NCBI GenBank assembly: GCA_019009955.1
Contig: CM032228.1
Span: 134,119,501-134,183,500 of the forward strand
Direction of reading: 5' to 3'
Source: Riptortus pedestris
Lineage: Eukaryota; Arthropoda; Insecta; Hemiptera; Alydidae
Length of the DNA stretch: 64,000 nucleotides
This document shows positions 57,962 through 64,000 of this stretch, piece by piece. A program made the position numbers and the translations under genes. The first letter of the stretch is position 1. Each line of letters begins with the position of its first letter. The notes under the pieces were generated by a model that had not been told where the DNA came from, ran no database searches, and saw nothing but the letters and a program-made list of their open reading frames with translations.

Positions 57962-58487
57962 GTCTGTACGTGTCTTACATAACTCAAAAATAGCTAGTCT
58001 TAGAATGTTGAAATTCCATATCTAGGAAGGTGGGGTTGGTTTAGGGAAGGGCAAAAATAAATAAATTCAAATTTCTTAGAATTACAAGTACAAGGAAGAG
58101 ATTGGTGCTCGCATCAGATATTTATATAAATAATTATCATACATCTAGAACTTTACTAATTAAAACTGATATTTGATATGATTAAATTAAGGTAATTGCT
58201 CTATATATATTTTAACACATTGACGTTTAGTGATTAAGGATAATCAGAACGGGATGTCGACTGGTTAACTTTCTTGCATCCTGGAGTGAGACTGTGAAAC
58301 TGGTTTTTCGTAATCGGTTTTAGTCATCTCCACATAAAATTCCCAAAAGTATATTATCTGCTGAAAATTATTTTAAATCATATTTCATCATTTCTGAATG
58401 TAGGTGGAAAAAATTAAGTCTTTATTATGGACGCCATAAATTTTGGTAAGATATTATGATATCGTATTGTGGGACAATACAAAATTG
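57761..58487. other. Unassigned AT-rich DNA with a TA tract
   Basis: TA run at about 57924-57960. Immediately after it, TCTGTACGTGTCTTACATAA CTC is not the Helentron-like flank, so this is an independent microsatellite. Nothing else recognised. Confidence 0.5.
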
Positions 58488-58493
58488 TTTTAT
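58488..58493 (-). terminator. Candidate poly(A) signal of the SVWC gene
   Basis: AATAAA on the minus strand about 185 bases after the stop codon of the SVWC exon. It is the only canonical hexamer I see close downstream. Confidence 0.5.
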
Positions 58494-58677
58494 TATATAC
58501 AGATTTTAACAAATACTTTCAACTTATAAAATAAATAAACATCCTTCTTTCCGTATGAAAGAAAACAAACGATAAATTAAGATACAAGACATTTCTGATA
58601 TTAAACTAATTTTTTGCGTAGGGAACAGTAAAACTGTTAAAAAAAGCAAGCCTTCATGACAGTTCATTGCCTGCTCC

Positions 58678-59000
58678 TCAGCCTCTTCTTCTAGAGGTCC
58701 TTTTTCTAGTTGACGATGGCGGTATAGTAGTCTCTTGAGTATCCTCAAGTTGTACATCATCTTCACAGTCGTAGACAGGGCAGCAGTCTGGAAATGGAGC
58801 TGTGATGTTGGTTTTAGCATCATTCAACAAACAGTTTGAGCCCTCATTGGGTGGCGGCTGACACTCTTCAACGACTTCAATCAGCTTACCATCGTTGGCC
58901 ACTACACATGTAGACTGGCCGCAGAACGGCTTCAAATCCCAAGTCTGCCCAGGTTCAACAGTTCCACACTTAGTTGAGGCAAAGCAGACTCCAGGGAAAT
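58678..59000 (-). CDS. Terminal exon of an SVWC-domain (single von Willebrand factor C) secreted protein
   Basis: The exon codes for about 107 residues. The cysteine pattern (GVCF...KCG...PFCGQSTC...EECQ...NCLL...PDCCPVYDC) is that of the SVWC domain, found in small secreted arthropod proteins of immunity and nutrition response (Vago-type) and in venoms and salivas. It has one Cys more than the usual eight, near the start. PFPDCCPVYDC is the typical domain end. A 30-residue tail rich in Thr/Ser and ending KRTSRRRG follows, then TGA at 58678. On the minus strand a textbook acceptor (TGTATTTTCCTTTACCAG) precedes base 59000, entering in phase 1 of an Asp codon. The Met at 59019 is therefore intronic. 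The signal-peptide exon is not seen in the window. This is the only probable functional gene piece here. Confidence 0.85.
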
Positions 59001-59018
59001 CTGGTAAAGGAAAATACA
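59001..59018 (-). promoter_or_regulatory. 3' splice site of the SVWC exon
   Basis: Pyrimidine-rich TGTATTTTCCTTTACCAG ends at 59001, joining an exon that is open in the SVWC frame. Confidence 0.75.
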
Positions 59019-59124
59019 AGTGGAGTAATTTGTAATTTAAAATTTTCTTTTATACAGACAATTTTTTTGGTTGTGACATTGTGTTACTAATATCAAAACA
59101 TGAAAACTTGTTCGCATTTAATTT

Positions 59125-59130
<6 letters not shown>

Positions 59131-59213
<83 letters not shown>
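59131..59213. repeat. Compound TC/TA microsatellite in the SVWC intron
   Basis: A TC run (59131-59160) passes directly into a TA run (59161-59213). Confidence 0.92.
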
Positions 59214-59218
<5 letters not shown>

Positions 59219-59639
59219 CATTTAGAACATGTAGAGATCTAGTGAAAAATTTTCCTTTGAAAGGAAATGAACATACACCTTCATTTTAATCCTCACTTTA
59301 CTCAGAGAAGTGGGCTCATATTTAAACTCCATGATATAGTTTAGTATTTTGATGGACATTTCAGTGTGTCAGTTGAAAGTAGTAGTTCTTGTAGAGAAAT
59401 GGAATTTTTACAAAATTAGATATATAACTCATTATTATAATTATACTTTCTTTTGTCTCATGCTTCATTTACATATGTACCGTGAAATAAAAAGGTTTGC
59501 CGTAATATTAAACATAATTAATATCACATAGTTGGTTGGTTCCGCCAGTATATCTAATAGTGTTGAGAAAGTTACGTACTCGAAAATAACGTATTTTAAT
59601 CACGTATTTAAGAAGTACGAATAAAATGAAGGCACCCCT

Positions 59640-60010
59640 GCAGAAGAGTGGCTGAGCCAGGGTCAAGTCTAGAATCTTCTAGGAGATAAGCCGACTTAGT
59701 GGCGTATGGACCATTCTGGACTGGTGCCGGGTTTTATAAGAAGCCGCCCCCAGCTAGCCCAACCCATAGTTAGTTCTCAGTTTTCAACCCATAGTTAGTT
59801 CGCCGTTTTTCGTGAACATAAGTGCAGTGTCCTATTTTGTGAACATCAGTGATTCGCATGATCGTGAGTTATTGTGCTGTGTGTTAAGAACTTGAAGTTA
59901 GCAGTGCATATTATGATAAATAGTGAAGAATAATTTACCAAGTACGTAAAAGTGAGTCATAATCGTCAAATATTCGTATTTAGTATAATAAAATTGTGTA
60001 GTGATAAAAA
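59640..60010 (+). promoter_or_regulatory. Promoter-like block with heat-shock-element-like motifs, or solo LTR
   Basis: GAATCTTCTAGGA (59672-59684) is three alternating GAA/TTC units, the heat-shock-element pattern. A second TTCTGGA follows at 59714-59720, a TATAA at 59735-59739, and a TCAGTT initiator-like motif at 59777. AACCCATAGTTAGTTC is directly repeated (59761 and 59786). The leader-like sequence after it is A/G-rich with many GTGAA phrases, like heat-shock gene leaders. No coding frame follows: a Helentron-like copy begins at about 60028. An LTR of an unknown retroelement (TGTTGAGAAAGTTACG near 59563) is an equal alternative. Confidence 0.35.
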
Positions 60011-60027
60011 CGTTTAAGTTTGTGTGA

Positions 60028-60634
60028 TTAAAAAAATCCTAATATCTTTGTTATTTTGAGTCGGATGGAAAAATTATATAGTTTTTTTTTAGTTTATTAT
60101 TATTTACGTCCACTTTATACTATAGTGGCTAATCGGGACGGGTTATCTACAGGTTACCACTCTTTTCCAGCCAGGGTGGGCCTAAGGAGTTTATTTAATG
60201 AGGCCGTCATCTAAATAAATGTCTACTGCCCAGGGCGGGAATCGAACCCGCCACTCTGGGTTACCACGCGGGATTAAGACCAACGCCCTAACCCGCACGG
60301 CCAACCTGAGCCCCTGAAATTATATAGAACCAATTTTATGAAAAATTATATAGAACCAATTTTATTGAAAATGTAATATTCTATAAATGTTATGTGCGTT
60401 TTTCACTATCTTGATTATTAACCGAGATATTTGCATTTTTTGTTTTCGCTAACAACCACTCCTACTAATGTCATGCTAACAATAAGCTGTTATATTATGA
60501 AGCACATTATTTGGAGCCTAAATACCAAATATTGATCTCATTGAACTTTTACGTTTTGAGATAAATGCAAATTATGAGGTGGCTAACGTGGGAAATCTGC
60601 TTAGTTAACGCAGCCCCTGCGTGGCGGACTTTTA
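60028..60634 (-). mobile_element. Helentron-like repeat, long form, copy P, with a SINE inside
   Basis: CCTAATATCTTTGTTATTTT GAGTCGGATGG precedes the SINE. ATTATATAGAACCAATTTTA, CTTGATTATTAACCGAGATA, AACAACCACTCCTACTAATG and GAGCCTAAATACCAAATATT follow. The 5' end is GTGGGAAATCTGCTTAGTTA ACGCAGCCCCTGCGTGGCGG ACTTTTA. The 3' part is missing on the left. A 27-bp segment (AAAATTATATAGAACCAATT) is duplicated at 60317-60364. Confidence 0.8.
60082..60316 (-). mobile_element. tRNA-derived SINE copy 8, with target duplication
   Basis: Well-preserved minus-strand copy: ATTTACGTCCACTTTATACT tail, GGGCGGGAATCGAACCCGCC (intact B box) and CTAACCCGCACGGCCAACCT head. AAATTATATAG occurs on both sides (60071-60081 and 60317-60327), an 11-bp target duplication within Helentron-like copy P. 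Confidence 0.93.
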
Positions 60635-60659
60635 TTTTTAAGTTCATTTATAACAAAAT

Positions 60660-60728
60660 TTCTGTTGTCTGCGCAGGAACCGAACCCTTTCCTCTAGGTT
60701 TACCGAGTGCATTAAGACCAACGCTAGG
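60660..60728 (-). mobile_element. tRNA-derived SINE head fragment
   Basis: GCGCAGGAACCGAACCCTTT and CTCTAGGTTTACCGAGTGCA TTAAGACCAACGC match the tRNA-like head only. Confidence 0.65.
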
Positions 60729-60734
60729 GTTTAT

Positions 60735-61508
60735 GTTTGAAATCTGCTGATGTTATTAAAATTTATTGTTGATACATGGAGGTCGTCTAGGATAAGGAGC
60801 TTATGAGGCATTTGAACATGTTTGTTGATACTTGGATTTCAGCTCCTCCTAAAAGTTTCACTTTTCTTTATAATATTACTAAAGAAGATGTATGAAGTGA
60901 GCATATTAGCTAGTGGAGTATGCGGATATAGTGAAAATCGAATAAGGAAAAGAGGAATTTACAAAAGCCGCAAATAAGAAAACTATGTCTGCGTAATATT
61001 AGAGTAGTCATTTTATCAGGGAGATTGATATTAAACAATTCACGGCCGATGAACATTAAGGAAAATATTAATGATTTTGCATCCCCCCCAAAAAAAACGC
61101 CACTACTATGGACTATTTCTTATAATACTTCAAATACTTTTTTTTTATTTAGTGAAAACAAGCCTCTATCATCAAAGAGAAACCATTCATCAAATTATAA
61201 TAGTTTACAGGAAAGTAATGAGTTGAGTTTGGAAAGTTGCAAATCAAACATGTAAATTGTGAACATTATCCTTGAATGTTGCGCAACCCTGTGATGAGAC
61301 CATCTCCACAAATGTATCTACTAGTTTTTCCAGCGATAATCCATTCCTTTCAATTATGCATCATTTTATTCTGCCACAATATCATTTTAATTGTTATGGT
61401 GTTAACCTCTTATGTACTTTCATTTCCTATTAATTATTTGTTATTAAAAATATTTGATTACTCATTGTTCTCGAGTAAACGAATACTTAGGCAAACTATG
61501 TTCTCCTT
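60735..61508. other. Unassigned AT-rich DNA
   Basis: Short frames at 61025-61255 and 61276-61512 have no recognisable motif. Confidence 0.45.
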
Positions 61509-61568
61509 TTAGCAGATTTTCCTTAAGGGAAATCAGCTATTGAGGTCGTACTCATGACGCGATTTTTT
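61509..61568 (-). mobile_element. Helentron-like 3'-end fragment
   Basis: TTAGCAGATTTTCCTTAAGG GAAATCAGCTATTGAGGTCG TACTCATGACGCGATTTT: the terminal 60 bp of the family, then unrelated DNA. Confidence 0.82.
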
Positions 61569-61914
61569 TATTAATAGGCGAAGGCCCACGAGGCTATTCC
61601 CACGCCCAATTCTCGTTTGCCATGGATTGGTCTTGATGGGGTTTAACCACTCCAGAATTGGCTTCAACAGATCCCTGGTTGGGAGCCTATTAGGTCTCCT
61701 TTGGGACAGGCAGAGTATACTTAAGAAGGAAGTAGTAAGACAGGCAGTCACAGACATAAACTGGAGAAGGCTTGCAGAGCTTGGAATCTTGAGAAGAATC
61801 GGTAATGGAGGTGGAGGAAATCCACCATAGACTACTGCACCTAAAAAGTAATTTTTGTAGCTCATTTATAACAGCTGACATGTGTATGAACAATATCGTT
61901 ATATTATTTCAATT
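61569..61914. other. Unassigned patch, less AT-rich
   Basis: Overlapping frames on both strands (plus 61627-61830, with ILKKEVVRQAVTDINWRRLA; minus 61533-61865). No family recognised. It may be an old transposon piece. Confidence 0.35.
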
Positions 61915-62108
61915 GGGTCTCAGGTTAACCATATGAGTTAAAGCGTTGCCTTTATTCTCACATGGTAAACCTAGAGTAGCGAGTTCGACCCCCCCCCCCC
62001 TCCGGGCAATAGGAATGTATTTAGTGACAAACTTAGAAACTAAAATCCTAATGTCCCATCCTGGATAGAAAAGGTGGTAACTTGTACATAACCCATCCAA
62101 ATTAGCCC
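61915..62108 (+). mobile_element. tRNA-derived SINE copy 9
   Basis: Plus-strand copy from GGGTCTCAGGTTAACCATAT GAGTTAAAGCGTTG through a B box expanded by a C run (GAGTTCGACCCCCC) to AACCCATCCAAATTAGCCCA. The 3' tail is lost. Confidence 0.86.
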
Positions 62109-62114
62109 AATTAT

Positions 62115-62695
62115 CCAAAACCGTCAGAGAATTACCGTCACGTATTTGCATATATCTCAAAACGTAAAAGTTCAACGAGAACAATATTTATTTATATATT
62201 TACTAACGCGCACTTTATGCTACTACGGCTAATTGGGATGGGTTATGTACATGTTACCACCATTTTCTAGCCAGGGTGAGACTAAGGATTTTATTTAATG
62301 AGTTCGTCACTAAATAAATTCCTATTTGCCCAGGCGAGAATCGAACTCATCACACGAGGTTTTCCATGTGAGATTAAAGCCAATGCTTTAACTCAGGTGG
62401 CTCACCTGAGCCTCGAACAATATTTGGTATTTAGGCTTCATAATATTGCAGCTTATTGTTATTATGATATGAATCGGAGTGAGGGTAACTAAAGACCAAA
62501 AACTAAATGCAAATGTCCCGGTTAATAATCAAGATTGTGAAAAAACGTACATAACAACATTTATAGAACATCAAATTTACAGTATGATTGGTTCTATTCA
62601 ATTTTTGGCTAAATACCAAATATTCTTCTCATTGAGCTTTAATGCTTTGAGATAAATGTAAATAAGTGACGCACGTGAGAAATCTGCTTAGTTAA
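62115..62695. mobile_element. Helentron-like repeat, inverted-duplicated long-form copy R, with a SINE inside
   Basis: The left half, plus-oriented, has ACGTATTTGCATATATCTCA, AACAATATTTGGTATTTAGG and TTAATAATCAAGATTGTG, up to GATTGGTTCTATTCAATTTT. The right half returns in inverse (GGCTAAATACCAAATATTCT, GAGATAAATGTAAATAAGTG) and ends at the minus 5' motif GAGAAATCTGCTTAGTTA. The copy folds back on itself. Confidence 0.65.
62190..62414 (-). mobile_element. tRNA-derived SINE copy 10, with target duplication
   Basis: Full-length minus-strand copy (ACTAACGCGCACTTTATGCT tail; GGCGAGAATCGAACTCATC B-box region; GCTTTAACTCAGGTGGCTCA head). GAACAATATTT flanks it on both sides (62179-62189 and 62415-62425) within Helentron-like copy R. 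Confidence 0.94.
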
Positions 62696-62735
62696 TATAC
62701 GATCCCCTATCATATTAGCAAATCAGAATTTATTT

Positions 62736-62812
62736 ATTTATTAACGTCCACTTTTTGCAACTTAGGCTAATCGGGACGGGTTATCTACAGGTCACCACCC
62801 ATTGCAGCTATC
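62736..62812 (-). mobile_element. tRNA-derived SINE 3' fragment
   Basis: TTATTAACGTCCACTTTTTG CAACTTAGGCTAATCGGGAC GGGTTATCTACAGGTCACCA CCC matches the 3' third of the SINE; the head is missing. Confidence 0.85.
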
Positions 62813-64000
62813 AGAATATACCCAATCACTTGATATTAATTTATTCATTCATCGGACCAACAAAAAATGTATCTATCACAATTCATCACAAAGCAGTACT
62901 AATAATTATTACCTACACTCATGGACAATAAACGTAGATATATAAAGCAAAATATTACAGACTGGTCTTTCAGCTGCTGCAGTGGACGAAGAAAACAGAA
63001 GGAATAGCTATAATACTAGAAATGGCATTTACTGCATAAAAACCCCGATGCGATATATTCCTGACCTTAAAAAACATTTTTAAATTATCTTGACATTTCT
63101 CATGCAATAAAAGAACTCTGATTGTAGCAATAACATTTCAATAATACTAACACATTTGCTAAATCCATGAATATTTAATTACATTTCATGTCAAGATCAA
63201 ACGACATCCGAAGTAATATAAAAATATCTTAACTATCACAATTTTAATGAAAATGGGCAAAAAGAGACTTACGTTATTTCGAAACTATTTCTGTAAGAAC
63301 GTTAATTTTTTAAATACTATAAACAATTAGGAACATTGAGAAAAAAAAATTAATTTGGAACTATTTAGAAGTTATTATTACCTCAATAAATTAATGATAA
63401 TATAAAATGTAAACGCCTTCTCTTTAGGAACATTTTCAATAACGTATTTGCCTTAAACAAACTTTTAAAGAATTATGTAAACGAATTCATTTTTTTTCCA
63501 AAAGTATTTTCTAAAACATCAGAAAAATATTTAATAAGTTTTGGAATGTTGATAATAACCTGGGGATGTACATTTAATAAAGAGTGGGCTGTTAGAAATA
63601 TTAGATTTTTTATTAGCAAGTTTTAAGTTTAATATTATGTTTTTTTTTCAGTGAAAGTCTGAAGCAATTGTAGTTAAGATCGGGCTGAAATTTCGTACAA
63701 ACGACTCCCATATGATGGTCCTGGGTTAAGTGAGTAAGTGAGTTAGGTAAACGCTGAAATGCATTAAACGAATATATAATTTGCTCAGTTAGTTGTTTAT
63801 AAATTATTGTTTCTCGCGACTAACTACTTCGACTTGTATATAAATCTCCTCCTTTGTGGCACACGACTTAAATTAAATTAACAGTTGATCATCACATTAA
63901 ATTGAGAGCTAATCATCTAAATTTCTTAATATATATCAATCCTATGAAACGTGTATGGTATCGTGTTCTTGTGTTCCTAGCGTACTATGGATATGTTTCT
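62813..64000. other. Unassigned AT-rich DNA
   Basis: No gene, RNA or transposon recognised up to the window end. Confidence 0.5.

Noticed and set aside
61533..61865. 110-codon minus-strand frame as a gene
   Set aside because: It begins in or near a Helentron-like end, and the opposite strand has an equally long frame. No family is recognised.

Overview
The window looks like nuclear DNA from an arthropod. It is AT-rich, has almost no long intact reading frames, and is full of decayed eukaryotic transposons. The only convincing host coding exon carries a single-domain von Willebrand factor C (SVWC) motif, a family best known from arthropods. I cannot name the species. No prokaryotic features are present.

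Layout. At 0.3-1.2 kb are a lysine/asparagine-type minisatellite and a CA repeat. At 1.2-4.2 kb is a broken RNase H-bearing LINE on the minus strand, abutting a repeat copy (4.25-5.06 kb). At 5-19 kb is mostly unassigned AT-rich DNA with tRNA-derived SINE copies, a LINE 3' fragment (14.7-16 kb) and a long inverted repeat at 17.0-17.4 kb. At 19.46-24.69 kb lies a complete-ended Ty3/Gypsy LTR element with broken gag and pol and two internal deletions. At 25.41-27.32 kb is a 1.9-kb internally deleted Polinton/Maverick-like element: about 825-bp inverted repeats, AG termini, a near-perfect 6-bp target duplication and a remnant of protein-primed DNA polymerase B in the middle. At 28.28-30.33 kb is a pogo/Tigger-like remnant with two other elements nested in it. 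At 33.5-39.7 kb is a cluster of copies of one repeat family, with a broken Merlin transposase at 35.9-36.7 kb. At 45-58 kb are RTE-like LINE fragments, a second RNase H-bearing LINE split by a hAT element (49-52 kb), and more nested repeats. At 58.5-59.0 kb is the terminal exon of an SVWC gene (minus strand). At 59.6-64 kb are a promoter- or LTR-like block, further repeats and unassigned DNA.

The dominant element is a repeat family (about 540 bp, with a longer form near 910 bp) found in at least 17 full or partial copies. Read in its own direction it begins near GTCCGTCACGCAGG, has a subterminal AAGCAGATTTCCC, a central TA microsatellite of variable length, and ends in a perfect palindrome followed by CTAA. 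The subterminal motif is the inverse complement of the 3' end, and two copies are joined head to tail with no DNA between them. This fits non-autonomous Helentron-like elements (the HINE/DINE-1 type), although no Rep/helicase is present to prove it.

The elements are heavily nested, so order of insertion can be read in places: SINEs with target duplications sit inside Helentron-like copies; those copies sit inside the pogo-like element and abut the Merlin; a CCCGG-headed repeat sits inside the TA tract of a Helentron-like copy; and the hAT sits inside the RNase H domain of a LINE. Apart from the SVWC exon the region appears to be intergenic or intronic.
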